Positions 11,835 to 23,805 of a stretch of DNA of 64,000 nucleotides are shown here, one piece after another. The notes under the pieces are model-generated. The model had not been told where the DNA came from. It made no database searches and saw nothing but the letters and a program-made list of their open reading frames with translations. Every line of letters begins with the position of its first letter. Position 1 is the first letter of the stretch. The position numbers and the translations under genes were made by a program. Source of the stretch: Brachynemurus nebulosus (taxonomy: Eukaryota > Arthropoda > Insecta > Neuroptera > Myrmeleontidae); contig JAPWDM010000012.1 in NCBI GenBank assembly GCA_035578155.1, positions 12,282,501 through 12,346,500 on the forward strand, read 5' to 3'.

Positions 11835-12460
11835 CACTGTAGCTATTATACATTACCCAAAACAAAATCTTCATAATTATGTTCATTTATGCGACAGTTT
11901 TACTATAACAAATCACAATAAAATTGTATGATGGTGAAAAGGTATGTATGTTATAGACATCAGCTGTCGATCAGAAATAAGTCTGATCATCAATAAATTT
12001 ATAATTTTCTCTCCCATTTTATTACATCGTCAAAATACGATATTAGAAAGAGACGTTAAGTTTTCTGAAATACCTGTATAGTAAATATATTACCCTACAT
12101 CATATGTAATGTATATCAATATATATGTAATGTCCTTTATTTAATTTTGAATATTTTTATTTAAGATAATAATAGTAATAAATTTTAAAATACATATTAA
12201 AATAATTTGAAGTTCGGAACAGTCTGGGCAATACAAGACATGTGTGCGTTTTTATTAATTTATTTTTTATTAAAAATAATTTTTTTGTCTCATATTATAT
12301 CAAAAGAATTGATTAAAAGTTAAAAAATTTGGAATTTAAATTAATTAAATTAATATTAAACTTTTGATAAATTTAATTATCTATAAAGAACCGGAATAAT
12401 TCAATAGTTCAAAAGTGTTTTAACTCATTATAATCCACATATATGAATGACACACTGACC
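11835..12460. other. Unassigned A+T-rich DNA
   Basis: No gene or defined element seen. Confidence 0.4.
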
Positions 12461-12702
12461 GGCTGATCACGAATTGCATCCCGCGATTGAAAAAGGTCGA
12501 TCCGACCCTCAACTTGTAAAGAAAGGTAAAAAGGGAAACACACGAATTGCATCCCGCGGTCAGTATTTTATTGCTTTATTGCTTATACATACATACAACT
12601 TATTCATTATTTTATATAAAATAATTTTTTCTAAAATCATTCATATTTTGTTTTATGCAAGTTCTATCCCACCTATTTATTGTATTTTAATAAAAAATAG
12701 AA

Positions 12703-12946
12703 TTTGTCAAGTGCGTGTTTTTGACACGCACTAAGTAATGTCACCTCAGTGAAAGTGTTAATTTATGATTTTTTGGCTCGTTTTGCCCTCTTGCGTTTAT
12801 TCAATATATGCATGTACAACTCTATAATACAGTGAGAATAGGTACGTACCTCTTGCGTTTATTCAATATATGGATGTACAACTCTATAATAATGTTTCCC
12901 TCACTATGATCACACAACAAAATTAATATGTCATCCTTCGGTGACA
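12703..12946 (-). repeat. Dispersed repeat 'ATGTCACCGAAGG', copy 1
   Basis: On the minus strand it starts ATGTCACCGAAGGATGAC and ends with the hairpin AGTGCGTG-loop-CACGCACT followed by TGACAA. Copies: 55194-55406 (+), 47891-48111 (+, lacking the hairpin) and 53743-53786 (-, hairpin end only). This copy has an internal duplication of tcttgcgtttattcaatat (12790 and 12851). A 3'-terminal hairpin suggests a Helitron-like element, but the end signal is not proven. Confidence 0.7.
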
Positions 12947-12947
12947 T

Positions 12948-13505
12948 AAAAATCGCCAAGTACGTATTCTGCATGCATTAAGTTAGGATTGGTAATCAGT
13001 AATTTCTTAAATGTTTTTTATTATTTTTAATTTTAAATATCTTGGAGAAAATTTTACCGGGAAAACAGTTTAATTTCATTTTTCTTTGAATCTGGAACTC
13101 TAATTTGCTATTGTGGTCTAGTTTCCTGTAGTTTAGGATTATCAACACAGGGCTATTTATGTAAACAATTTCCATAAATGGTTGAACAAAAGCATTTTTT
13201 GTTTAATATATTAAAAATAAAAATTAAAAATGATTATCTGAAAATATCTAAAATTTAGTAAATTTTCAAAATTGTATTTTATAATGAAACTTTGAATGTG
13301 CTAAATTTTCCTGAACCCTGAAAGTTGTAAGAAATAATAGCTACGGGTAGGTTTCCCGGTAAAATTTTGTCCCAGTAAAAATTAAATAATAAAAAGTTAT
13401 TTAATATTAAAAATAATAAAAATAGTTTAAGAAACTACTGACTTCCCTACCCGTCGGTAGGGAACCCTATCTTAATGCAGATCGAATACGTACTTGGCGA
13501 TTTTT
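12948..13505. mobile_element. Inverted-repeat element with ATCGCCAAGTACGTATTC ends
   Basis: Left ATCGCCAAGTACGTATTC at 12952 pairs with gaatacgtacttggcgat ending 13502. The similarity continues inward (tgcattaag; acagtaatttctt-like against aagaaactactga). Flanks are A/T runs, so a target duplication cannot be set. A partial resemblance upstream of the repeat at 55194 (gtacttg...attttttatgtcacc) suggests it may be part of a larger version of that family. Confidence 0.65.
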
Positions 13506-13834
13506 TTTTATTAAAATACAATAAATAGGTGAGATAAAACTTGAGTAAAATAAAAATATGAATGATTTTGGAAAATTATTTTAGATAAAATAATGAATAA
13601 ATTGTATGTATGTATGTAAGTATTTGTAATCAACTTTTAATAAAATATTGACCGCGAGATGCAATTCGTGTGTTTGATTTTTGACCGGGGGATGCAATTC
13701 GTGTTTTTTTTTATAGCACCTTGAGGAGATGAAAAATTTTACTGACCGCAGGATGCAATTCGTGTTTACTGACACTGACCTAATCCCCAGTATCCTAGAC
13801 CTAGACTAACATTAAATTAAAAAATGTAATAGAT

Positions 13835-13842
13835 AAAAAAAA
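13835..13842 (-). terminator. Pol III T-run terminator of tRNA-Lys
   Basis: Eight T residues on the minus strand just past the tRNA 3' end. Confidence 0.85.
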
Positions 13843-13847
13843 TTCAT

Positions 13848-13920
13848 CGCCCGAGCAGGGACTTGAACCCTGGACCCTTGGATTAAAAGTCCAATGCTCT
13901 ACCGACTGAGCTACCCGGGC
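13848..13920 (-). tRNA. tRNA-Lys (anticodon UUU)
   Basis: A 73-nt cloverleaf on the minus strand. The 7-bp acceptor stem (GCCCGGG with CTCGGGC, one G-U pair) is followed by a D arm TAGCTCAGTCGGTAGAGC, an anticodon arm TTGGACTTTTAATCCAA with UUU, and a T arm CAGGGTTCAAGTCCCTG. The discriminator base is G. The A box (TAGCTCAGTCGG) and B box (GGTTCAAGTCC) are intact, and T8 lies 5 nt past the 3' end as a Pol III terminator (13835-13842). No intron. It decodes lysine AAA/AAG codons. Identical to the gene at 23806. Confidence 0.98.
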
Positions 13921-15965
13921 TCACTGTTCAAACTCTAACAAACAAACTATCAGATCTTTCTGTAAATTACTACGCAAATAAATCTTTAGACAAATATGGT
14001 TATTTTTATATCCTCAATTTGTGCCAGATCGAATAGACATTAGACAGTGTTTCGAAGAAAAAAAGTCCTGTTGTAATATCTATAGCAAATATTATTACTA
14101 TTTATCAATTCCTCACAATCCTTTTTTTTTGTAAAAAAAAAAAATGTGCTACAAGTGTTCAGAACAGTATAACTTTACGATATAATTCTGTAAAAACTCA
14201 TTTAATTCAAAAACAACCGAATCAAATATAATAATGGTTAGTACCTACGTCTGCAGGCTAAACGGTCATTTAGCCAGTTTACGTCTTACGTATACAGATT
14301 TGGTAAGCGTACGTACATTTTATAGTATTAAACGTTGCTCAGAGAATTTACAAGCCGTTGTTAAAGTGTAGATATTGTTGGTAAAAACAATAGTCATATC
14401 GTTTTAGGACTTCGAAGAACAATTCTAGAAACTCTCTAAGGGGCCTTCTAGGTGGTCATATATCAGTTCTCAATTCAGTTTTAGTTTCAGTTCACCCTAG
14501 AATCATACGTTGGTCTACGAGAAACGTTAATCATACATCGGCGTCAATTTGACGAATGGACTTTTTACGGAGAGTTTTAAAGTTTATTTACGAAAAACAT
14601 TTTTTTTACATAACAATACTACAAAAGCGAACAAAATATTTAAAAAAACTGCATTTGAAAAAATGTTTTAATATAAATACTTATTAATTTTTTTAATCTT
14701 TTTATCAAAGCATATTTTCATTATAAAAATTAAAAAATAGATAAATACATCAATTGTATCATAAGACATGTTTTTCAAATAATTAATTTATGAACAATTT
14801 ATGAGTCGGTGAACATGTGTGACCTTACAGAATGTGAAATATTTCGATCACAAATATTCCCGTAGATATTTAGTTATTTTCTCATTAGGCGCATTTGTAA
14901 GTTTTCTAAAATTTGTTAGTAGTTTGTCGAATAAGATCTCAAAAAATAATAAAATTAAAATATTTTCCACAAAATAAATTGTTAATCTTTTATTAAGTCA
15001 CTTGAAACGCATTCTTTAGTTTTCGATTCAATAAATTTTGACACACTTTGATCAATGATTTTGAAATTATTACCATTTTGATTATTGGGGTAAAAGCAAA
15101 AAATTTAGTTTTTTTTCTTTTTTGATTTACTGCGGGCCTTGTTCATAAAAATCTCAGTTATATTTCACGGGGAATTTTTTTTTTTGTAAATCACGTGACT
15201 TAAGCCAATTTGGATTTTGTCTCAGTTACCTTTATTTTCCTTATCAGAAACAAACAATTTTGGAAATTTTGTTGGGAAATAAAAGCTGTAGCCTACTTCT
15301 AGTCGACTTTCTCGAAAACTGCACCCCTCTAACCCTAAAATCGCAAAATAGATTTTGATTTTTTATAATCTTTCAATGGAATGATCTTTTTCATTATGGT
15401 TTTTTCGTTATTATTCATAAACGCGTATACACCTACCCCCTATCAGTTACTAACCCCAACCCGCCCCCTCACTAGGTTCCAAAATATAAAAATGGCCCAC
15501 AAATATGCCACATGGTTTCCAAATTTGTATATACGTATATTATAAATATATAAATGTATATGTATATTTTTTTGATTCGAATCCGCTTAAGAAATCAATG
15601 TGTACCATTATAAAATAACTTTTGTGTATAACGAAATCAAATTCATATCTTCTTTTATAATAATGATAACATTTATGCATTGTACTTATATTCACTGTTA
15701 GAGTCACAACCAAAAGATTTGAAACCAAGTACATCAATAAACATAATCTTTGGGCGACGGCAGAAACGAATACTTGAGTCGATGAGTTTCAAAACCATCT
15801 TATTGACACAACTAAAAATGTTCAGGAAACACAAAAAACTGTTTTCTCACTTATAATAATGATTTTGATGTGGTTTTTACCATTAAGTTTTTAGGAAAAA
15901 TCATACAGTTCTTATAGAGAAATAATAACAACGATACCACTCATCAATAATTAGTAAATAACGAT
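13921..15965. other. Unassigned A+T-rich DNA
   Basis: Two kilobases with no supported gene or terminal repeat. A slightly richer patch at 14250-14560 gives no long frame. The first 150 bp is the 5' flank of the tRNA-Lys gene and shares nothing obvious with the flank of the second copy. Confidence 0.4.
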
Positions 15966-17240
15966 TAAAAATTACAATTAACTACTTTTGCAGCAGTTTG
16001 CTTTAATTAGATGGTTTTGAAACGGTTGATTTTGTAATTAGCTACTTTTGCAGCAGTAACACTAACAATGAGACACTTTTGCCGCAATAACACTAACAAT
16101 TAGACACTTTTGCAACAGTTTATTATTCTTTCAATAAGCTTTAAATAAAACAACATTCGTACAAATCTATCTATTTACATCGTACAACGTTGTTTTTATT
16201 ATAACTTATGAAAACTAAGATATTTTCTTATAATTTAATAGAATATTCTCCTATAAAACAAATCTCTTTACTGTAATTTAACAGTAAAATTCAAATGAGA
16301 ACCACGATGTTTCACACAATTTTATTCTGCACACATTCGCAGGCTGTTATATTTGACAATTCCACAAGTTTCTTTGTATTTTTTTCTAGTTATTCCAATA
16401 GTAAATATTTTCTTAGAGAGAGTAAGGCCCGATTGACATTATCACTCCACTCTCACTCCGATATCATTACGCTCCCAATTCGATATAATCTTGTTGTGTT
16501 CACATTACAGTACTGATATCATGCTGGTACCTATTCGTTCTCTATTGACATTATAATGCTGCTCTGGGTACACTCCCAGTTCGGTCTCAGTTCGATACAA
16601 ATATCTTTTCATAACAACTGAATGCAAGCGGAGTGGAGTGGAATCAAAAAAGTGTTTACACTATAGGTACAAGCCATAACAAGTCTGATATCGCTCCAAT
16701 AAAATATTACCTGAGTGGTATTGATATTGGAGTGGCATTGAAACGGGAGCGATCCGCGATTGATATCGGACCGATATCAGAGCGATGATGTGAATACACT
16801 CATTGTTTATTGTGTAAGAATATTTTATCGAACCTGGAGCGGAGTGATATCGGAGTGCGAACAGAGCGTTAATGTAAATCGGACCTAATAAAATTATCAC
16901 ATACAATTATTTGATCTTCTGCAGGCCCTGCAGTGCTACATATTGACTACCTAACTAGCTATTTTTGTTCCAGGTTTTTCTAATGGCGCCATTTTTATAT
17001 AAGTAATTAGATAGTTTTGCAACTGGTTTGTGTTGCTTGAAACGCCATGTTTTTTCAGTTGGAAAATATTGCAATTAGTTACTTTTGAAACAGTTTCGTA
17101 TTTTTGTCATTAAAATTAAAGGGGAAAAAGTTGACTTAGCACCGTCTAGTTGGTATTTTTTGGTGCAGTTTATCCTTCGGAATAATAAACCGTATTTAAC
17201 TCAATTTTGAAAAAATCGTCAATTAGATAGTTTTGAAACT
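15966..17240. repeat. Scattered ACTTTTGCAGCAGT units, split by a MITE
   Basis: Units of the form aattagctacttttgcagcagt recur at 15981, 16035, 16070 and 16103, and in weaker form at 17000-17095 and 17220. Spacing is about 35-55 bp in the first cluster. The Harbinger-like MITE 16426-16885 lies between the two clusters. The source is a decayed minisatellite. Confidence 0.55.
16426..16885. mobile_element. PIF/Harbinger-like MITE, TAA target
   Basis: TIRs: left GGCCCGATTGACATTA, right on the other strand GGTCCGATTTACATTA. TAA lies at 16423-16425 and 16886-16888. The interior holds many copies of gatatcggagtg and variants in both orientations. No transposase. Confidence 0.8.
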
Positions 17241-17299
17241 CAGCGACTCACTTATTTGGTAGATGCATAAAAATTGTTTCAAAATGTAGAAGTAAAAAG

Positions 17300-18105
17300 A
17301 AATTCCTATATAAGTTTCATCTAATTATCGCCGTTCGTTTAGATTTCGACATTTTCGATTCTTGTCTGTATATGCTGATCAAATGAATTTTTTTGATTTT
17401 CCGGGAAACTATAGGCGTTGGAAAGATTTTAATAGCAGTTATGTCGAGAGTACAATTAGCGAAAAATTCCTATATAAGTTTCATCTAATTATCACCGTTG
17501 GTTTAGATTTCGACATTTTCAATTTTTGTCTGTATATGCTGGTCAAATTAATTTTCTTGGTTTTCCGGGAAACTATAGGCGTTGGTATAATTTTAATAGC
17601 AGTTATGTCGAGGGCGCAATTAGCGAGAAATTCCTATATAAGTTTCATCTAATTATCGCCGTTGGTTTAGACTACGATATTTTCAATTTTTGTCTGTAGG
17701 TACATGCTAGTCAAATGATTTTTTTGATTTTCCGGAAAACTATAGGCGTTTGAAAGATTTTAATAGTGGAACGCGAAATTCCTATATAAGTCCCATCTAA
17801 TTATCGCCGTTGGTTTAGATTTCGACATTTTCAATTTTTGTCTATACCTATATGCTTGCCAAATGAATTTTTTTGATTTTCCGGGAAACTATAGGCGTTG
17901 GAAAGATTTCAATAACAGTTATGTCGAGGGCGCAATTAGCGAGAAATTCCTATATAAGTTTCATCTAATTATCGCCGTTGGTTTAGTTTTCGACATTTTT
18001 ACTTTTTCTCGGTAAGCTGGTAAGGTAAGCTGGTAAAATGGTTTTTTTTTTTGATTTTGCGGAAAACAATAGGTGTTGGAAAGATTTGAGTAGCAATTAT
18101 GTTGA
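17300..18105. repeat. Tandem array, five units of 148-168 bp
   Basis: Units begin attcctatataagtttcat at 17302, 17466, 17630, 17778 and 17946. Each has attatcgccgttgg, tttcgacattttc, gattttccgggaaacta and ggcgttggaaagatttt. The fifth unit is diverged at its end. The array gives a 96-codon open stretch at 17362-17652 only because the 164-bp unit shifts frame each time; I do not call it a gene. Confidence 0.9.
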
Positions 18106-19030
18106 CTAATATTCAGTATCCAACTAAGTATCAAAGAATACTAGAAATATAAATACACTTTGTTGTGTTGATGAAAGTATTCAAATTTTTTGTCCCAGAC
18201 TATAAAAAAACGTTTATATTTTTAGGTTAAGAATAACATCAAAACCTATGATTATCAAGAACATTTTCTTAAATTGGGTTTTAATCTTTTTTGGTATAAC
18301 TACGCTTAATAATAAATAAAAATACTGGAAAACTACACTGTTCAAACGTCAACATCGTATCATAAAGTAACTGATAAATAGCAAATTGGGCCTAAAAGGT
18401 GCAGGATTAAGAAAAGCCTATATGCAAGTGTTGCTATATGCAATTTTTTACTTTATTGTCAGAATGCCCAGGAAGAGAAATTTGATCATATCCACGGCCA
18501 AATTCGAGGTACAAAATAATTGCAATTTTCTCTATAAGAATTTTCCCAATGCTGTAATTGTTAATGGTCTGGTATAAAAATTTTCTTCATTAAATTAAGT
18601 GGTTCCATCACTTTATAAATTTTTATTTTGTCGGCTTATATTATGCATTAAATACCTCTGGACAATACTCAAAGGGAATTATGATTGAGAAAATTTTTTA
18701 AAAATCATTTTGAGCCCGATTTCAAAGACACCGCGCTTTTGTGCGTAACTTTTTGGTGTCTCTTAGCTGGATCGATAACTCTTTTGCATTACAGGTCAAT
18801 TATATTTCCATAAACAACACACAGATGGCACTAATGATAGGTATAAACAGACAAAACGATAAACACTCCAATAATTTTCATCCGATTAACTTGAAATTTG
18901 GCCTTTAGCTTCTTGGATAGTTTATCTCGGATGGTACACAGAATTTCTAAAATTGGTTAATTATAAACGCTTCAAAATAACTTGACGGGTGTACGTTAAT
19001 TTTTGGTCTGACCAACAATTTTTACAACAA
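18106..19030. other. Unassigned DNA
   Basis: No supported gene or element. A short open stretch at 18386-18577 has no recognisable motif. Confidence 0.4.
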
Positions 19031-19059
19031 GGGTACGTTTAGACTACTATACACCGTAC

Positions 19060-19828
19060 TAGAGATGTCGATTCTCCAAAAAAAAAAAAAATTTTTTGGA
19101 TCGATTTAAATCGAAATCAAAAAAATCAATTAAAAAAAAATCGGCTAAAAAAATCGATTCTGTGAGATCGATCTAAAAATCGAAATTTTGAAAAGTTTAA
19201 TAAAATTAGCTGATAATTTTTGTTTAAGGGACTTACTTGATAGTACATAGGTAATATCGGTAATATCGTGTAAAAACGGCTTGTAAGGTATTACCTATAT
19301 TTGTAAAGGCGATGAGTGAGTTAACTTTTCAATTATATATAAAAAATAAGGCAATTGAATATGTAGGACGAATACCACGAATTAAATCAAGTTTATTCAA
19401 AAATTTCACACAAATTGACAAAAAAATGTTTTCTAAATATGTCGCTTTTGTGTTAAAGGGATCGTCGTTTGCACAGATAGGTGGTCTCTTCCTTCCTTTT
19501 GTAGTAATAGTCTGACTTATATAGAGCCATAGGAGGGGTTCGTTGATATAACGAGTAAAAAGTGACAATTAACAATAGAGTTTTTAGTGTTTCATTTTAA
19601 CTGTTTCTTTGTGAACCTTTAACTCTGAGCCTTTAACTTCATGTTTCTTTGTAGAATTCTGAATTACTATTAAAATTAAGTTACTTTTGGAAAAAATCGG
19701 TTATCGATCTCTTACCTTTAATAATCGATTCATGAATCGATTCAAATGAGACAAATCGAAAAAAGAATCGATTTTTTAAGCTTCGATTAATCGATTTTCG
19801 ATTAATCGATTTAAAATCGACATCTCTA
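19060..19828. mobile_element. hAT-type element with ATCGATT arrays (copy 1)
   Basis: Starts TAGAGATGTCGATT, ends AATCGACATCTCTA; exact 8-bp duplication CACCGTAC at 19052-19059 and 19829-19836. Both ends are packed with atcgattt / aaatcgat motifs; the middle (19220-19680) is unique with no recognised coding. A 67-codon frame at 19312-19515 has no known motif. Related in motif to 52205-53686. Confidence 0.9.
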
Positions 19829-20085
19829 CACCGTACACTCGGTGTATACAATTATACATCGACAATTGCGACACTTATTGCGTACACCATAATTAGTGTC
19901 GAATCAGTGACTGTGCGAACACGTTGTGTTCAAGTGTCTCTTGTAGCTAATAAGTTTTCAAACAAGTTCGACATTTTTCTATACACTCACTCACAGAAGA
20001 GAGATAGATTCATGGTGTTTCGTTTTGCGTGTGAATAGCTCGGACACAAATTCGCCGTACATTTATGTACAGACATTATCCAGAC

Positions 20086-20492
20086 TAGGGATGTTACGGA
20101 TATGAAATTTCGGATACGTATATTTAAAAACATTTTTTTAGGTTACGGTTTCGGTTTCGGTTACGGATATGCAATAATATCGGATAATGTTTCGGATACG
20201 GTTACGGTTACGGATAACTGCTTTCAGTGAACATTTTTTTTTTGTAGAAAAAAGGGGTAAATTTTACGCCAAAAAGTGAACGCCAAACATGAATCAACGA
20301 AAATCTATCAAGGGAAATACTTGTAGTCAAAATTTGCTTCGATTTAACCTCAGTTTTCTAACGGCAGTGTCTGCTATTATCCGAAACAAATCCGAAACTT
20401 TCATTTTCGGATAGTGTTTCGGTTTAGGATATGTAATTATTTCGGATATCCGGTAGTTTCGGTTACGGTTACGAATATCCATAACATCCCTA
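20086..20492. mobile_element. hAT-type MITE with CCGTAA/GGATAC arrays (copy 2)
   Basis: Starts TAGGGATGTTACGGATATG, ends ATATCCATAACATCCCTA; target duplication ATCCAGAC / ATCCAGGC (7 of 8) at 20078-20085 and 20493-20500. Relative to 6935-7338 it is inverted, with the same array-unique-array design. Confidence 0.88.
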
Positions 20493-20892
20493 ATCCAGGC
20501 AAAAAAAATTCTCTTAAAGTGTGAACAGTAAAGAAATTTTTCTACTCCTTCTATTAAAAGTAACATTTTGTACACGACTAACTATATGTAAAAATTAACA
20601 ATTGCCCACCCTGTGCGGAAATACAGTGAAAAATTATTTCCCACGCCTTAATATAATAAAAAAGTAGGCTGTTCCGTTAGTTGAATATATAATATATAGA
20701 AATAATACTAAAAATATACATATATGTATGTTGATTATTTACTATTGTTTCCATAGTTTCAAAGTATGCTTTGGCAAAAATTTAAACATCTTAGCACTGA
20801 AATTATAAATTAGAAAATTTTTACTACTTATTTAAATTTTATTTTAATTATTTATGTTAAATTTTACGAAAAAAAATATGCTCGTAGAAAAA

Positions 20893-21012
20893 GTATAGTG
20901 TAAAATGCGTGGGAAAAGCTTATTTCTCACTCATACGAATTGTTGCACTCGCCCTGCGGGCTCGCGTAACAAACTCATATTCGTGAGAAATAAGCCTCTT
21001 TTCCCACTATAC
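20893..21012. repeat. 120-bp hairpin with GC-rich tip
   Basis: GTATAGTG at 20893 pairs with CACTATAC ending 21012; GTGGGAAAAG pairs with ttttcccac, gcttatttctcac with gtgagaaataagc, and at the tip ctcgccc/gggctcg closes on a 3-base loop (tgc). The arms are imperfect but pair over most of their length. A palindromic MITE or a structured transcript source. Confidence 0.8.
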
Positions 21013-21067
21013 TATTATGTTTGACATTTGTGTGGCAATTTATGTCGTAGTCTAAACGACGCACGCC

Positions 21068-21602
21068 TAAAAGCAATCTTGTTGAATCAGTTTTTTTTCG
21101 ATTTTTCAAATTAACAGTGTATATAATATTTATATTGCATTTAAGCAGTAATACGATTAAAATGCATTTTTCGTCTGGTGCATAGGTACATGATGACTAT
21201 ACGATTCATGGTTCGTATTTGGCTGCACTCTGTTGGTTGAAAGCTGCCCATACATGATTCATTGCCCAGCGTTGATCCGATCACTGCTAGCACATCCATC
21301 ATCACGACACAAAAATCACTTTTTTTTAAATTTTTTATTTTCCTTCAGCATGTTGGTTCAAAATTGTTACATGTTCATTTAAATGCTGTAATTCGAATAA
21401 AAATCAAATTTTTTTTATTCTCTTGCAAAAAAAAAATTTGTTGGTTACTTTTATGATAAGTTTATTGTTATGTGAACACAAAAAATTCATCAAATGTGTG
21501 TTGGATAGTCATTTAATCAGGGTGTCGCATCAGTAGCTAAAGTTTTTCACAGTTTTTGGATAGATATATTCGAAAATGTTACTTGTATATGTGTTACTAA
21601 TG
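21068..21602. other. Unassigned DNA
   Basis: Mostly unassigned. 21518-21560 resembles 918-965. No gene seen. Confidence 0.4.
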
Positions 21603-21606
21603 TTAA

Positions 21607-22040
21607 CACTTTCAGTCCCATGGCTTCGGCATCTGAAAATAATCAAAACAAACCCAGAGACCGATCGCGATCAATGATTAATTGATTATGCATTATGTAT
21701 GTGTGTGATGTTACCACACCAATGTATATATATACTCAATTCACACAAACGTCAACACACACAACTCTCTTGGTTTCAATAAAAAAATATTAAAATAAAC
21801 AATATAAAAACTAATAAAATTATTTATTTATTTTTTTTATTTATTTTTACCAGTTTGTTATCTAAACTTTCTGTAATTCTCTGATTGATTTGAATGTGTT
21901 TGAATGTCAAATATATGTATGTACGTATCACATATATGTACATGTTGAATCATTTTATGTATTTGCTTATATATAGTTTCTTTAAAAATATTGTCGGCTT
22001 CCGGGGAAGTTTACTGTGAAAGTCCTCGGTCGCCATAGTG
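21607..22040. mobile_element. TTAA-flanked MITE 'CACTTTCAGTCCCA', copy 1
   Basis: TTAA at 21603-21606 and 22041-22044. Left end CACTTTCAGTCCCATGG; right end, other strand, CACTATGGCGACCGAGG. Short CACT-start TIR and TTAA targets are the piggyBac pattern. No transposase. The second copy is 37428-37892. Confidence 0.8.
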
Positions 22041-22128
22041 TTAATATCAGGGTCAATTACGTGATAATCTGGTTTCCCAGATATTTTTTTTAAGAGTATT
22101 GGGTATAGACCAATAAGAAAATGCTTAA

Positions 22129-22994
22129 GGGCGGGGTAAGGTATTAAAATAATTTTTTTTTGCTTTTTTTTTTAATTTTTTTAACTGAATGCATAATATC
22201 TCAAGAATATTGTCCCAAAATTTCTAGTTGATTGGAGCAAAATTGACGAAGTTATAAGCATTCTTGTTGTTACCTGGCAGATGTTTCGCTCTCTATATAT
22301 ATGTCTCTCTCAGTTATATTATAGAAATTTCAATGCAAGTACAAACATGTACTGTATATTTTGTCAGTGTAGGGTACAAAATTTAGTTTAGCAGTAAGTA
22401 TTCTATATCAGTTTTATACAAGAATTTTTAAGTGTTCAAAACTTTAAAGCGTTTTCCCTATAGCTCACGTTTTCAAAGTCGGTGCCCCTCATAACTTCAA
22501 AACTACAGCTCCGATCCTTTTTAAATTTTGAACACTACTTCTATATATAATTTACGAGGTAACGTTAGAGAGTTTTTTTCAAATTTGTTAACAATTTTTA
22601 TTTTAAAATAACAAATTAGCCGATTTTTTTCGCAAAATATCGTGTTTTTCCTTTCTAAATGTTCCAGAAAAGTGAAAAATTGAAATTTCGAAAAACCCTT
22701 CCAGTGTTACCTGAGGAAAACTATTATCTAACGAATGAACTTTAATTTTTTTATTTCGGATGATCCAGCACCAACTTATGAGGGGCACCGCAATTCTACT
22801 GTTTTCCGAGACACGTCCGAATAATCGCTGCCATTACTGTATTTTTTAATATTCCCTCGTGAAAATTTTATACAATATTCTTCGAATGTCATATTTTAAT
22901 CTACCACTGGTTTTAATAAAGAGATTTTAACTGTGTCGTCACAAAAAAATAACAAAAACATGCCATTTTTGTACGAATTAAACTTACCCTCTCC
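22129..22994 (+). mobile_element. TTAA-flanked element 'GGGCGGGGTAAGG', copy A
   Basis: TTAA at 22125-22128 and 22995-22998. Left end GGGCGGGGTAAGG, right end on the other strand GGAGAGGGTAAGT. Internal landmarks shared with 31543 (minus) and 34442 (plus): gcgaaacatct-type block, gagagag microsatellite, cgttttcaaagtcggtgcccct, tttttcgcaaaa, tcggatgatccagcacc, acgacacagt. No coding sequence found. Confidence 0.85.
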
Positions 22995-22998
22995 TTAA

Positions 22999-23805
22999 GT
23001 TAGTGTATGATATTAACCGAAATTTTAATCATTTTCAGCATTTCCCTTAATGATTTCGTTTTCGGATAGCAAAACATCGCTCCGTGCAAATTTTCTACAA
23101 CTAGGGACCACTTTTTCACTTTTTCTTTATCTAACTGGCGAAAATTTGATGATCTATAACTCAAAAATTTACCAATAAGACTTAGTCGAAATAATGTTAA
23201 TTGAATCTTCCTTTCTGATTTCAAATTTCTTAGACCACGCTTGAAATGTTGAAAAGGAATAAACCTCACTATGAAGCTTAATATTTCGCAAATGGAATTT
23301 AAAGATGAAAAATGCTAAAAAGAACCTGATATCCGACATGACTTGGTATCTGAAAAAATTTTCAACCTCCACCTCACCCCCACTTTAAGAAATTACTACA
23401 CCTGTAGCATAGACACACAAAATTTCATGATCATACTGATATGCCAGATGGACGGAGATTTTTGCTTCGAAACCCTAAAAATTTAACGTTTTTGATTCCA
23501 TTTTGACTTTTCAATTGCATCAACCAATTTCTAGCAATGACTCTCGTAAATGACTTGCATAAAATTACATCATTTATTTCTAAAGAGTATGATGGTGCAA
23601 CTGATGACAATACAATGACAAACTAACGACCCCAGAACCTCAGATTGAATAATTTTCTATTGCAAGAATGGATAAATAGAAAAGAATAGGAAAATGATTC
23701 TCATGGCCATAATTTTCATGGACCCTCTTCTCTTGAATCGATAACTTTTCAAAGAAAATCCAATTATTTTATAAATGGGCGGCTTTAAATGTTAAAAAAT
23801 TAAAT
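22999..23805. other. Unassigned DNA, 3' flank of tRNA-Lys
   Basis: Short overlapping open stretches at 23000-23372 have no recognised motif. No terminal repeats seen. Confidence 0.4.
23794..23799 (-). terminator. Pol III T-run terminator of second tRNA-Lys
   Basis: Six T residues on the minus strand, 6 nt past the tRNA 3' end. Confidence 0.8.

Larger units (their letters stand above)
12468..13764. mobile_element. Inverted-repeat element with CACGAATTGCATCCCGCG motifs
   Basis: CACGAATTGCATCCCGCG occurs at 12468 and 12541 on the plus strand and, inverted, at 13649, 13682 and 13743. The inner arms also pair (attcatcattttgttt-like 12640s with 13550s, and ctatttattgtattttaat 12674-12692 with its complement 13510-13528). 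Two other repeats (12703-12946 and 12948-13505) fill the centre. The class is unknown; no coding sequence. Confidence 0.7.
19031..21067. mobile_element. Outer inverted-repeat element hosting nested MITEs
   Basis: GGGTACGTTTAGACTAC at 19031 is mirrored by gtagtctaaacgacgcacg at 21047-21065. Between them lie two hAT-type MITEs (19060, 20086) and a hairpin (20893). The element's own DNA has stretches such as cactcggtgtataca and gcgtacaccataatta. No clear 3-bp target duplication (CAA left, TAA right), so the class is uncertain. Confidence 0.5.

Noticed and set aside
17362..17652. 96-codon frame, possible small protein
   Set aside because: It spans nearly two tandem-repeat units that are read in different frames, so the protein has no repeat logic; no motif.
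17300..18105. CRISPR-like array
   Set aside because: Units of 150-168 bp with no distinct spacers, in eukaryotic DNA; it is a tandem repeat.
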